From CADEED01 sp043747835 (GTDB lineage: Bacteria > Pseudomonadota > Gammaproteobacteria > Steroidobacterales > Steroidobacteraceae): a stretch of DNA of 64,000 nucleotides. Of this stretch, positions 51,405-60,503 are shown one piece after another (position 1 is the stretch's first letter; each line of letters opens with the position of its first letter). Below the pieces are notes generated by a model. It was not told where the DNA came from, ran no database searches, and saw only the letters and a program-made list of their open reading frames with translations. Position numbers and translations under genes: made by a program. Where the stretch lies: assembly GCA_043747835.1 (NCBI GenBank), contig JAYTOK010000032.1, positions 119,981-183,980 on the forward strand, written 5' to 3'.

Positions 51405-53699
51405 TTGTCGAGTGTGTGGTGCCATCGCGCGGTGGCCTGTCTTGGTGTCGTCGTTTTGGCTTGCGCAAGTCAGACGAATGCGCAATCGATCTCCCGCCCC
51501 GAAGCGTTGCTTCGCAAGATGACGCTCGACGAGAAGATCGGTCAGCTCGTGCAGCGCGCGGGCGGCCGCAGCAAGGCGCTGAACTCCCGTCTCGACGACG
51601 CCGAGCTCGAACGCGTGCGCCAGGGCGCCGTCGGCTCCTATCTGCACGTCGCCGGCGCCGAGCCGCTCGGCCGCCTGCAGAAGGTCGCGATAGAGGAATC
51701 GCGGCTGGGGATTCCGCTGCTGTTCGCGATGGATGTCGTCCACGGTTACCGGACGATCTTCCCCGTGCCGATCGCGATGGCCTCGAGCTGGGCGCCCGAG
51801 AGCGCGGAGCGCGCCGCGCGCATCGCCGCGGAGGAAGCCACTTCCGCCGGGTTGCACTGGACGTTCGCACCGATGATCGATATCGCGCGCGATGCGCGTT
51901 GGGGCCGGATCGTCGAAGGCGCGGGTGAGGATCCCTATCTCGGCTCGCGCATGGCGGTGGCGCAGGTGGCCGGATACCAGGGCGGCAACGTCCTGCGGCC
52001 CGGCTCGTTGATGGCGACGGCCAAGCACTTCGGCGCCTACGGCGCCGCGATCGGCGGCCGCGACTACAACACCGCGGACATCTCCGAGCGCACGCTGCAG
52101 GAAGTCTATCTACCGCCCTTCTACGCCGCGGCGCGCGCGGGCGCGGGCTCATTCATGGCCGCGTTCAACGACATCGGTGGCGTGCCGACGACCGCGAACC
52201 GCGACCTGCTGCGCGTGACGCTGCGCGAACGCTGGGGCTGGCAGGGACTGATGGTTTCCGACTGGGGCTCGATCGGCGAATTGCTCGCGCATGGAGTCGC
52301 GGCGGATCGCGCGACGGCAGCCACTCTCGCGCTGGATGCGGCCGTCGACATGGACATGGTCGGCGGCGTCTACGCGGACGATCTCAAGGAGGCGATCGCG
52401 AAGGATCCCGTCCGGCTCAAGCTGCTCGACGAGGCCGTCCTGCGCATCCTGCGCGTGAAGGAAGCGCTCGGTCTGTTCGACCAGCCGATGGCGTATCACG
52501 ACACCGAACGCGAGGCTCGCGAATTATTGTCGAAAGAGCATCGCGAGGCGGCGCGCGCGATCGCGCGCCAGTCGATCGTGCTGCTCAAGAACGAGAGGAA
52601 GCTGCTGCCGCTCGATGCGTCGAAGCTGCGTTCGATCGCCGTCATCGGTCCGCTCGCGAGCGACGGTCTGTCGTCGCTCGGCTCGTGGCGCGCGCAGGGC
52701 AAGGCCGACGAAGTCGTGACGATCCTGCAGGGAATCACGAATGCCGCGCCGTCGACGCTGAAGATCCTGCACGCTGTCGGCGACGACGCGCGCAAGGAAC
52801 CCGCCAACAACGTCGAGGCCGCACTGAAAATCGCACGCCGCGCGGATGTCGTCGTGCTGGTGATCGGCGAGGATTTCGACATGTCGGGCGAGTCGCGCAG
52901 CCGCTCGAGTCTCGAGCTGCCGCCCGGCCAGGCGGAGCTCGCGCAACGCGTGCTCGCGACCGGAAAGCCTGTCGTGGTCGTGCTCGCGAACGGGCGCCCA
53001 CTTGCGCTGGGCGCGGTCGCCGAGCAGGCCCCCGCGATTCTCGAGACCTGGATGCTGGGCGTCGAAGCCGGCAACGCGATCGCCGACGTATTGTTCGGCG
53101 CGTATTCGCCGGCGGGCCGGCTGCCCGCTGCGTTCCCGCGCGTGACCGGCGCTTCGCCATCCAACTACTCCGCGAACGCGACCGGCCGGCCCGCGGATCC
53201 GGATCTCGCGAAGGACACGGTTCGGTACCACGACCTCCCCATCACGCCGCTGTACCCGTTCGGCTTCGGACTGTCGTACAGCGAGTTCAAGTACACCGAT
53301 CTCGCGCAGAGCACCGAGAAGATAGGTCCGGGCGAACGCGTCGACATCTCGATCGTCATCGAGAACGTCGGCGGCGTCGCGTCGGACGAAGTCGTGCAAC
53401 TCTACATTCGCGACAGGATCGCATCTATCGCACGGCCCGTGCTCGAGCTGCGCGGCTTCAAGCGGATCGAGCTCGGCGCGGGTCAGAAGAAGCGCGTGAC
53501 GTTCAGCCTGACGCCGGACCAGTTCAGCTTCTGGAGCGCGCGCGGCCAATGGCTCATCGAAGCCGGCCGCATCGATTTCTGGATCGGCGCGTCGTCCGCG
53601 GACTTCCGCGCCAGCGGTTCGTTCGAGATCTCGAAAACGCAAGTTGGCACCGCGCCGGCGACGGCGCTGCCCACCAGGGTTACCGTTTCCACCAATTGA
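51405..53699 (+). CDS. bglX: Beta-glucosidase, GH3 family (periplasmic)
   Basis: 764 aa from TTG 51405, preceded by GGGGGAG eight bases upstream; the alternative GTG 51414 is possible. Signal peptide near VACLGVVVLACASQTNAQ. GH3 motifs: MATAKHFGAYGAAIGGRDYN and nucleophile Asp in LMVSDWGSIGEL; the C-terminal half contains VLVIGEDFDMSGESRSRS and a fibronectin-III-like end domain. Hydrolyses beta-linked glucose from cello-oligosaccharides or plant glycosides. The long frame before 51405 reads back across other genes and is not used. Confidence 0.93.
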   Translation: MSSVWCHRAVACLGVVVLACASQTNAQSISRPEALLRKMTLDEKIGQLVQRAGGRSKALNSRLDDAELERVRQGAVGSYLHVAGAEPLGRLQKVAIEESRLGIPLLFAMDVVHGYRTIFPVPIAMASSWAPESAERAARIAAEEATSAGLHWTFAPMIDIARDARWGRIVEGAGEDPYLGSRMAVAQVAGYQGGNVLRPGSLMATAKHFGAYGAAIGGRDYNTADISERTLQEVYLPPFYAAARAGAGSFMAAFNDIGGVPTTANRDLLRVTLRERWGWQGLMVSDWGSIGELLAHGVAADRATAATLALDAAVDMDMVGGVYADDLKEAIAKDPVRLKLLDEAVLRILRVKEALGLFDQPMAYHDTEREARELLSKEHREAARAIARQSIVLLKNERKLLPLDASKLRSIAVIGPLASDGLSSLGSWRAQGKADEVVTILQGITNAAPSTLKILHAVGDDARKEPANNVEAALKIARRADVVVLVIGEDFDMSGESRSRSSLELPPGQAELAQRVLATGKPVVVVLANGRPLALGAVAEQAPAILETWMLGVEAGNAIADVLFGAYSPAGRLPAAFPRVTGASPSNYSANATGRPADPDLAKDTVRYHDLPITPLYPFGFGLSYSEFKYTDLAQSTEKIGPGERVDISIVIENVGGVASDEVVQLYIRDRIASIARPVLELRGFKRIELGAGQKKRVTFSLTPDQFSFWSARGQWLIEAGRIDFWIGASSADFRASGSFEISKTQVGTAPATALPTRVTVSTN

Positions 53700-53726
53700 T
53701 TCAATAGATAGACGAAGGGGAATTTC

Positions 53727-54776
53727 ATGCGGAATCTTTCAGGCGCCAGTGTGGCGCTCGTGTTGGCGCTGACGACGGTCACAGCCTGTGCGGCCGAGCC
53801 GGTGACTGTCACGGCGACGCCGAAGGTCACGACGATCAGCGAGGCAAAGATCGACCGCTGGGATCCCGCGATGGACGCGATCGTGCCGAAGGACTGGAAG
53901 ATCGAGAAGCTGGCCGAAGGTTTCGGTTGGGCCGAAGGTCCGATCTGGGTGAAGAACGGCAGCTATCTTCTGTTCACCGACGTCCCGGGCAACAAGATGT
54001 GGAAGTGGTCGGAGAAGAAGGGTCTCGAGAAATTTCTCGACCCTTCCGGCGCCGCGGACCCGGATCCCGCGATCTGGCGCGAGGCTGGAGCGAATGGCCT
54101 CGCCATCCTCGACAAGAACAGCATCCTGCTCGCGGACACGGGCAGCCGCGCGATCCAGAAGCTGGATCTGCGCACGAAGCAGAAGACACTCGTCGCGACG
54201 CTGTTCGACGGCAAGAAGCTCTCGAGTCCGAATGACGTTACGCGCTCCTCGAGCGGCGTGCTCTTCTTCACCGATCCGCCGTACGGCTTCGCGAAGGGCG
54301 ACGACGCGGCGCAGAAGGAAATGCCGTTCAATGGCGTGTATCGCATGGGCAAGGACGGAACGGTCAGCGTCGTCGAGAAGGAGCTGCATCGCCCGAACGG
54401 CGTCGCGCTCTCGCCCGATGAGCGCACGCTCTACGTCACGCAGTCGGATCCCGGCAAGGCGATCATCAATGCATACACGCTGGACGCGGCCGGCAATGTG
54501 ACGGGAAAGAGATTGTTTGCCGACCTCACCGATCTCGTCTCGAAGGAAGCGCCCGGACTGCCGGACGGACTGACAGTCTCGTCCGACGGCACGATCTTCA
54601 CGAGCGGTCCCGGCGGCATCGTCGTCCTTTCCAAGGAAGGCAAGCGGCTCGGCCGCATCGGCGACGGCAAGGCGACGGCGAACTGCAAGTTCGGCGACGA
54701 TGGCAAGACGCTGTACCTGACCTCGCACGACATGCTGGCGCGAATCCGGCTGAACGTGAAGGGCGCGGGTTTCTAA
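53727..54776 (+). CDS. Exported SMP-30/gluconolactonase-type lactonase
   Basis: 349 aa with a signal peptide (MRNLSGASVALVLALTTVTA). Beta-propeller of the SMP-30/gluconolactonase family: GFGWAEGPIWVKNGSYLLFT, SSPNDVTRSSSGVLFFTDPP with the metal-binding Asn/Asp, and HRPNGVALSPDERTLYVTQS. Opens glucono- or other sugar lactones. Lies between the glucosidase and the gluconate permease, which makes gluconolactone the most likely substrate. AAGGGGAA precedes the ATG by five bases. Confidence 0.9.
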   Translation: MRNLSGASVALVLALTTVTACAAEPVTVTATPKVTTISEAKIDRWDPAMDAIVPKDWKIEKLAEGFGWAEGPIWVKNGSYLLFTDVPGNKMWKWSEKKGLEKFLDPSGAADPDPAIWREAGANGLAILDKNSILLADTGSRAIQKLDLRTKQKTLVATLFDGKKLSSPNDVTRSSSGVLFFTDPPYGFAKGDDAAQKEMPFNGVYRMGKDGTVSVVEKELHRPNGVALSPDERTLYVTQSDPGKAIINAYTLDAAGNVTGKRLFADLTDLVSKEAPGLPDGLTVSSDGTIFTSGPGGIVVLSKEGKRLGRIGDGKATANCKFGDDGKTLYLTSHDMLARIRLNVKGAGF

Positions 54777-56083
54777 TGGAACTGTTTTACGTTTTCTGTT
54801 CGATCGTCCTGCTGGTGCTGCTGATCAGCTGGGGCAAGATCCAGCCGTTTCTCGCGTTTCTGGTGGCCTCATCGGTCGCCGCGATCCTTCTCGGGCTCGA
54901 GCTCGACAAGGTGCCGGGAGTGCTCGAGAAGGGAATCGGCAACATCCTGGGCGGCCTGCTCGGCATCGTCTGCATCGGTGCGATGTTCGGCAAGCTCGTG
55001 GCCGAATCCGGCGCGGCGCAGAAGATCGCGATGGTGCTGATGCGGCTGTTCGGCGAGAAGAACGCGACCTGGGCGTTGATGTTCACGGGGTTCCTGGTCG
55101 GCATCCCGCTGTTCTACAACGTCGGCTTCGTGCTGCTCGTGCCGCTGGTGTTCTCGGTGGTGCAGCAGACGAAGGTGCCGCCCATCTACCTGGGAATCCC
55201 GATGTTCGCGTCGCTGTCGGTGACGCACGGCTTCCTGCCGCCGCACCCGGCGCCGACGGCGATGCTGCCGATGTTCGGCGCGGACATCGGTCTCACGCTC
55301 GGCTACGGACTCATCGTGGCCCTGCCCGCGATGATCGTCGCTGGACCGCTCTTCGCGCGGCTGTTCCGCAACGTGGAGTCGAAGCCGATCACGCTGTTCG
55401 TGGCTCCCTTGCGGCCGGAAGCTGAGCTGCCGAGCACGTTCAACTGCTTCGCGAGCGCGCTGCTGCCCGTGGCGCTGATCGCCTGCTCGATGGCGGTGCC
55501 GCTCGCACCGGCGGAATGGCAATCCGCGCTGAAGTTCTGGACGAACCCGCTCGTCGTGATGCTGCTCGCGCTCGCCGTCGCGACGTACACGCTCGGCCTC
55601 GCGCGTGGCATGAAGATTCAGGGGCTGATGGACGGTTACGGCAATTCGGTCAAGGACATCGCCGTGATCCTGCTCATCATCGCGGGCGCGGGCACGTTGA
55701 AGGAAGTCTTCGTGCAGACGGGCGTCGACAAGGACATCTCCGCGGCCCTCACCGGCATCGCGATCGATCCGCTGATCCTGGGCTGGCTCATCGCGGGCGT
55801 GATCCGCGTGTCGCTGGGCTCGGCGACGGTGGCCGGCATGACCGCGGCGGGACTGATGGCACCCGTGGTCGCGAGCTCGGGCGTGGACCCGAACCTCATG
55901 GTGCTCGCCGTCGGTGCGGGTAGTTTGATGTTCTCGCACGTCAACGACTCGGGCTTCTGGATGGCGAAGGAGTACTTCAACCTGTCGCTGAAGGAGACCC
56001 TCAAGAGCTGGACGCTCATGGAGGGCATCGTCGGCGTCATGGGACTGATCGGCGTACTGGTGCTCGAGGCCGTGCTGAAATAG
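54776..56083 (+). CDS. Gluconate:H+ symporter, GntP family
   Basis: 435 aa, about twelve membrane helices. Family blocks: LLGIVCIGAMFGKLVAESGA, LVGIPLFYNVGFVLLVPLVF, HPAPTAMLPMFGADIG and GSATVAGMTAAGLMAP, with SHVNDSGFWMAKEYF near the end. Takes up gluconate. ATG overlaps the lactonase TAA by one base (TAATG), so glucosidase, lactonase and permease form one unit: glucose release, lactone opening and gluconate import. Confidence 0.92.
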   Translation: MELFYVFCSIVLLVLLISWGKIQPFLAFLVASSVAAILLGLELDKVPGVLEKGIGNILGGLLGIVCIGAMFGKLVAESGAAQKIAMVLMRLFGEKNATWALMFTGFLVGIPLFYNVGFVLLVPLVFSVVQQTKVPPIYLGIPMFASLSVTHGFLPPHPAPTAMLPMFGADIGLTLGYGLIVALPAMIVAGPLFARLFRNVESKPITLFVAPLRPEAELPSTFNCFASALLPVALIACSMAVPLAPAEWQSALKFWTNPLVVMLLALAVATYTLGLARGMKIQGLMDGYGNSVKDIAVILLIIAGAGTLKEVFVQTGVDKDISAALTGIAIDPLILGWLIAGVIRVSLGSATVAGMTAAGLMAPVVASSGVDPNLMVLAVGAGSLMFSHVNDSGFWMAKEYFNLSLKETLKSWTLMEGIVGVMGLIGVLVLEAVLK

Positions 56084-56133
56084 GGCTTGACCCGGATTTC
56101 GGCGGACACAGTTCACACTCGGTCGATGGATTC

Positions 56134-56154
56134 CCCTACGGCATAGCCGCAGGG
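56134..56154 (+). terminator. Putative terminator hairpin after the gluconate permease
   Basis: Nine-position stem with one A-C mismatch (56134-56142 with 56146-56154) and loop ATA, 50 bases after the stop. No T run follows. A second small hairpin (CTGCGG-ATTT-CCGCAG, 56201-56216) lies just before the next ATG. Confidence 0.4.
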
Positions 56155-56226
56155 AGGCCAGGGTCCGACACGCTGCTGCGACAGCGCTCACCGACTGAAC
56201 CTGCGGATTTCCGCAGACTCTGGCGC

Positions 56227-58122
56227 ATGTCCGAGGTTTCCAGACCGCGCGGAAGAAACGTGCACCCTCTGCGCGATGCGCTGCTCGCGGGGATCGTCAC
56301 GTTCGTGACTTCGGCGGTGGGCCTCTCCATCGTCTACCTGAAGGCGCGCGACACGCAGCTCATCGCCGTGCAGACGGAGATGCTGCAGCTCGCGCGCGCG
56401 ATGGCGTCCTCGGTGAACGCCGACGAACACCAGAAGATCGTCTCACCCGAACAGACGGGCAGCCCCGAGCATCTGCGGCTGGTCGACCCGCTCGCGCGCA
56501 TGCACCGCGCCGCGCACGACGTGTGGTACGTGTACACCGGCGTGTATCGCGACGGGCGCATCCACTGGGTGCTCGACACGGCGTCTCTCTACCGGATTCC
56601 GGAGAACAACGCGCCGCCCGGCAAGATCATGGAACTCTACGAGTTGCGCGACAGCGCTTACGAAGATGCCTATCGCGATGGCGTGGAATACGCCGACCCG
56701 ATACCGCGGCCCGATCCGGACGGGCATTCCTACCTCAGCGTTGCCGTGCCGATTCACGACGGCGCAGGCAAGCCGGTCGCCATGCTCGGCCTGGACATGG
56801 TGCTCGACAAGCTCGACGCGCGCATGGCTGCCATCCGCCACGCGCTCTATCTGGCGCTCGGGGTCGTGCTGCTGCTGTCGATCGGCGCCGGCGTCGTCGC
56901 GCACCGCGTGCGCAAGTTCGCGGCGGGAGTGATTTTCAAAGTGCGCAAGGCACGCGCCGCGGCGGAGCTGAACGCGGCAGCCGCGCAGAGCGCGACGCGC
57001 GCGAAAGCGGCTTTCCTCGCGATGATGAGTCACGAGATTCGCACACCGATGAACGGCATTCTCGGTGTGGCGGACCTGCTGCGGACCATGCACCCCACGC
57101 GCGAGCAGAAGCGCTTGCTCGACATCCTCTCTTCGAGCGGCGGCTCACTGCTGCGCATCATCAACGACGTCCTCGATTTCTCGAAGATGGAGGCGGACCG
57201 GCTCGAGCTGCACCCGCGTGCCCTGGACCTGCGCGCGTTCGCCGGCGAGCTCGAGCACCTGCTCGCGCCGCCGGCGCGCGCCAAGAACGTCGACTTCCGG
57301 ATCGAGACGGATCCCAATCTGCCTGCCGGCGTGACCGTGGATCGGGAGCGGCTGTCGCAGACGCTGCTCAACCTCGGAACGAATGCCGTGAAGTTCACGG
57401 ATCATGGCGAAGTGCGACTCGCGATTCGCGCCCACCCGGCGCTCGGCGACACCGCGCGTATCGAATTCTCGGTGACCGACACCGGCATCGGTATGGACGC
57501 GGACGCGCTCGCCCGGCTGTTCACGCCATTCACGCAGGTCGCGGATGCGCAGCGCCACCGCACGGCGGGCACCGGGTTGGGGCTGGTGATCGCGCGAAAG
57601 CTCGTGAACCTCATGGGCGGCGACATCTCGGTGCGCAGCGTTCCGGGTCAGGGTTCGACTTTTTCGTTCACGATCGACTTGCCGGTGGCGCAAGTGTCGG
57701 GCGGCACCACGACGATCAACACGCTGCAACTGGATTCCCTCGCGGTGCTCGTCGCCGAGGACAACGCCGTCAATCAGGCGATCGTCGTGGCGATGCTGCG
57801 CTCGCTTGGACATCGCGCGACGATCGCGGCGAACGGTCGTGATGCGCTCGCCGCGCTTGCGAGCGAAGACTTCGACCTCGTACTCATGGATTGCAACATG
57901 CCGGAGCTCGACGGCATCGAAGCGACGCGGCAACTGCGCGCCGGCCGTTCGGGCGCGCGCGACCCGGCGATTCCGGTCATCGCGCTCACCGCCAACGCGC
58001 TGGATGGAGATCGCGAGGCCTGTCTCGCCGCGGGCATGGACAGTTTCGTTTCGAAGCCGGTGTCGATCGCGACGCTGCGGCAGGCGATCGAGCGCGTACG
58101 CATGCCGCGCGCCGCAGCCTAG
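56227..58122 (+). CDS. Hybrid sensor histidine kinase with receiver
   Basis: 631 aa. Membrane helix about residues 18-37, a periplasmic sensor of about 165 residues (HDVWYVYTGVYRDGRIHWVL; possible Cache-like fold), second helix about 203-225, then HisKA with phospho-His in MMSHEIRTPMNGILG, HATPase with NLGTNAVKFT, DTGIGMD and GTGLGLVIA, and a receiver with acceptor Asp in LVLMDCNMPELDG and Lys in SFVSKPV. No response-regulator output partner is adjacent. The stop codon TAG is the first base block of the repeat that follows. Confidence 0.93.
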   Translation: MSEVSRPRGRNVHPLRDALLAGIVTFVTSAVGLSIVYLKARDTQLIAVQTEMLQLARAMASSVNADEHQKIVSPEQTGSPEHLRLVDPLARMHRAAHDVWYVYTGVYRDGRIHWVLDTASLYRIPENNAPPGKIMELYELRDSAYEDAYRDGVEYADPIPRPDPDGHSYLSVAVPIHDGAGKPVAMLGLDMVLDKLDARMAAIRHALYLALGVVLLLSIGAGVVAHRVRKFAAGVIFKVRKARAAAELNAAAAQSATRAKAAFLAMMSHEIRTPMNGILGVADLLRTMHPTREQKRLLDILSSSGGSLLRIINDVLDFSKMEADRLELHPRALDLRAFAGELEHLLAPPARAKNVDFRIETDPNLPAGVTVDRERLSQTLLNLGTNAVKFTDHGEVRLAIRAHPALGDTARIEFSVTDTGIGMDADALARLFTPFTQVADAQRHRTAGTGLGLVIARKLVNLMGGDISVRSVPGQGSTFSFTIDLPVAQVSGGTTTINTLQLDSLAVLVAEDNAVNQAIVVAMLRSLGHRATIAANGRDALAALASEDFDLVLMDCNMPELDGIEATRQLRAGRSGARDPAIPVIALTANALDGDREACLAAGMDSFVSKPVSIATLRQAIERVRMPRAAA

Positions 58123-58200
58123 GGACTGTCCTCTTTTTGCTCTGAAAAAGGGGACTGTCCCCTTATTTCTTTGCTCTGAAAAAGGGGACTGTCCCCTTAT
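58121..58200. repeat. Tandem GGGGACTGTCCCC palindromic repeats
   Basis: Two identical 31-base units (58136-58166, 58170-58200), each with the palindrome AAGGGGAC-T-GTCCCCTT, and a degenerate third core (AGGGACTGTCCT) beginning in the stop codon of the hybrid kinase. They lie between convergent genes. Just after, TTATCTCAGC is repeated (58197-58206, 58213-58222); its second copy holds the stop of the aldo-keto reductase. Confidence 0.8.
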
Positions 58201-58212
58201 CTCAGCTATCTC

Positions 58213-59199
58213 TTATCTCAGCGCCGCCTCGATCGCGGCCAGCTCCACCGCCGAAAACTCGACGTTGCTCACCGCCGCAACCGCCTCTTCCACGTGCGCG
58301 ATCTTGCTCGCGCCGATCAATGACGAGGTCACCACCGGATCCCGCAGCGTCCACGCCACCGCCATCTGCGCGAGCGACTGACCGCGTGCCTTTGCGATGT
58401 CGTTGAGCTTGCGGATGCGCGTGACGCGCTCCGGCGTGATCGCGTCCGCGCTCAACGACGTGTGTTTCGACGCGCGCGAGCCTTCGGGAATGCCGTTCAG
58501 GTATTTGCTGCTGAGCTGCCCCTGTGCGAGCGGCGAGAATACGATGCAACCGACCTTGTCTTTCTTCAGCTGCGTGGTGAGTCCGTCCTCGATCCAGCGG
58601 TTGAACAGGTTGTAGCTGGGCTGGTGGATCAGGCACGGCGTGCCCAGATCCTTGAGGATCTTCACGGCCTTGGCGGTCTGCTCGGCGCTGTAGCTCGAGA
58701 TGCCCGCATAGAGCGCTCTCCCTGAGCGAACGATGAAGTCGAGCGCGCCCATCGTCTCCTCGAGCGGCGTGTCCGGGTCCGGGCGGTGGCTGTAGAAGAT
58801 GTCGACGTATTCCAGCCCCATGCGCTTCAGCGACTGGTCGCAGCTCGCGACGAGGTACTTGCGCGAACCCCATTCGCCGTACGGTCCCGGCCACATCAGG
58901 TAGCCGGCCTTGGATGAGATGATCATCTCGTCGCGGAACGGGTGGAAATCCTTCTTCATGATCGCGCCGAAGGTTTCTTCGGCCGAACCCGGCGACGGAC
59001 CGTAGTTGTTAGCCAGATCGAAGTGCGTGATGCCGAGATCGAAGGCGCGGCGCGCGATGGCGCGGCCGTTCTCGAACACGTCCACGTCGCCGAAGTTGTG
59101 CCACAGGCCGAGCGAGACCGCGGGCAACCTCACGCCGCTCGCGCCCACGCGGTTGTAGCGCATCGACTGGTAACGCGAATCCGCCGGCAGGTAGTCCAT
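58213..59199 (-). CDS. gpr: Aldo-keto reductase, L-glyceraldehyde 3-phosphate reductase type
   Basis: 328 aa AKR14-type enzyme, NADPH-dependent, strongly like E. coli YghZ/Gpr: LPAVSLGLWHNFGDV, FDLGITHFDLANNYGPSPGS, SLKRMGLEYVDIFYSHRPD, and IHQPSYNLFNRWIEDGL, with the catalytic Tyr in NNYG and Lys in ISSKAG. Detoxifies L-glyceraldehyde 3-phosphate and methylglyoxal. The start at 59199 is chosen because it gives MDYLPADSRYQSMRYNRVG, matching the family; AAGGGG lies upstream. Confidence 0.92.
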   Translation of the reverse strand: MDYLPADSRYQSMRYNRVGASGVRLPAVSLGLWHNFGDVDVFENGRAIARRAFDLGITHFDLANNYGPSPGSAEETFGAIMKKDFHPFRDEMIISSKAGYLMWPGPYGEWGSRKYLVASCDQSLKRMGLEYVDIFYSHRPDPDTPLEETMGALDFIVRSGRALYAGISSYSAEQTAKAVKILKDLGTPCLIHQPSYNLFNRWIEDGLTTQLKKDKVGCIVFSPLAQGQLSSKYLNGIPEGSRASKHTSLSADAITPERVTRIRKLNDIAKARGQSLAQMAVAWTLRDPVVTSSLIGASKIAHVEEAVAAVSNVEFSAVELAAIEAALR

Positions 59200-59266
59200 C
59201 GAAGCCCCTTCTTTATCTTCTTCGCGCCGGATTTCGGCGGGCGCGTACCTTAACGCGCGACGCGTT

Positions 59267-59707
59267 TCAGCGCGAGACCAACCAGACTCCGACGCCGAGC
59301 AGGGCAACGCCCGCGATGCGCGTTCCGGTGAGCGGATTCACCGGCAGGCCCAGCCATCCGTAGTGATCGACCACGAGCGCGCCCGCGAGTTGACCCAGCA
59401 GCGCCAGGGCGAGCAATGTCGTTGCGCCGAGTTCCGTGGCGACGACCGTGGACGACGCCACGTACACCGCGCCGAGCAGACCGCCGAACCACGCCCAGAC
59501 CGGCACCGCGCCGAGCGCTTCCCTTCCGGGCAACGGCGTGCGTGTCGCGACGAGCAGCGCGACCAGGCCCAGCGTTCCGACGAGGAAACTCACCAGCGCG
59601 GCGAGATTCGCGCTGTCGAGGACCTTGCGCAGTTGCGAGTTCATGCCGACCTGAGCGGTGAGCCCCAGGCCCGCGACGATACCGAGAAGCCACGCGAAGC
59701 CGCGCAC
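59267..59707 (-). CDS. DMT-superfamily membrane protein, YdcZ type
   Basis: 146 aa, five membrane helices, beginning with GTG. GLGLTAQVGMNSQLRKVLDS, PVWAWFGGLLGAVYVASSTV and GATTLLALALLGQLAGALVV match the YdcZ/DUF606 group of small drug/metabolite transporters, which work as half-size or paired units. One base separates it from the gene upstream, so they are coupled. Confidence 0.85.
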   Translation of the reverse strand: MRGFAWLLGIVAGLGLTAQVGMNSQLRKVLDSANLAALVSFLVGTLGLVALLVATRTPLPGREALGAVPVWAWFGGLLGAVYVASSTVVATELGATTLLALALLGQLAGALVVDHYGWLGLPVNPLTGTRIAGVALLGVGVWLVSR

Positions 59708-59708
59708 G

Positions 59709-59897
59709 CTAACTACCCCGCAGACGCTTCAGGAGCTTCAAGCCCACCGGGAAACTCGCGAGGAACAGCACCGCGCGCCAGAAGAGACGTTGGCTGCGCT
59801 TGGCGGGTGGCTGCGCCACGGCGGCGAAGACTTCCGCGCGCACGTCGCGGTGGCGCGCGTCGCCGCGCGCGGCATCGACGGGAAGGACGTCAGGCAT
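59709..59897 (-). CDS. Small hypothetical protein
   Basis: 62 aa: an Arg/Asp-rich first half (PDVLPVDAARGDARHRDVRA) and a hydrophobic helix near the C terminus (LFWRAVLFLASFPVGLKLLK). Lies between the methyltransferase and YdcZ genes in the same direction with tiny gaps, which supports it being real. Not recognised. Confidence 0.5.
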   Translation of the reverse strand: MPDVLPVDAARGDARHRDVRAEVFAAVAQPPAKRSQRLFWRAVLFLASFPVGLKLLKRLRGS

Positions 59898-59915
59898 GCG
59901 CGGCAGCATACCTCT

Positions 59916-60503
59916 TCAGATCGCGGCGGTTTCCATTTCCCAGGTCGTGAGCGGCGCGCCGCGGCGCACCCAGAAGCCCACGCCCGAGGGGCGGAAATTG
60001 CGGCGCAGTCGCGTGCCGTACCACTCGGCGTCGCGTAAGTGCACCTCGCGATCCGTGCGCGTGCGGTCGCAGTTCTCGCGCCAGTCGCGCGTCGTCAGCG
60101 CGGAGAGATACAGCATGCCGCGAGTGAGCCGGCCGAGATTCGCGATCGCGCGCGCGGCCGTGTAATCGTCGAGGTACTGCAGGACGTCGTAGCAGACGAC
60201 GAGATCGAACGGATCCGCGGACCAGTCCGCGAGCGAGCCCTGCGTCCAGCCGTAGCGCTTGCAGAGATACGCGCTGTATTCGAGCCCGGTGTATGCGGCG
60301 TTCGGGAAGGCGCGTGCGAGCGCGGGACGCAGCAGGCCGATGCCGCAGCCCGCATCGAGCAAGCGGCGCACGGGGAGGCCGATGTGGTTCGCGTACGCGC
60401 CGATGAGCTCGCCGCGCGCGCGCATTTCCGCCTTCGAAGTGACGGCGGTCTTCGAGTCGAAGTAGAAGCGTTTGTAGTACGCCTCGTCGAACTCGGCGTT
60501 CAT
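59916..60503 (-). CDS. SAM-dependent methyltransferase, class I
   Basis: 195 aa. Motif I LLDAGCGIGLLRPALARAF, acidic turn YTGLEYSAY, then FDLVVCYDVLQYLDDYTAAR. Soluble, target unknown; the N-terminal EFDEAYYKRFYFDSKTAVTS segment recurs in a group of small methyltransferases. Overlaps the DUF3592 gene by four bases upstream, and is followed by the 62-aa gene. Confidence 0.85.
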   Translation of the reverse strand: MNAEFDEAYYKRFYFDSKTAVTSKAEMRARGELIGAYANHIGLPVRRLLDAGCGIGLLRPALARAFPNAAYTGLEYSAYLCKRYGWTQGSLADWSADPFDLVVCYDVLQYLDDYTAARAIANLGRLTRGMLYLSALTTRDWRENCDRTRTDREVHLRDAEWYGTRLRRNFRPSGVGFWVRRGAPLTTWEMETAAI

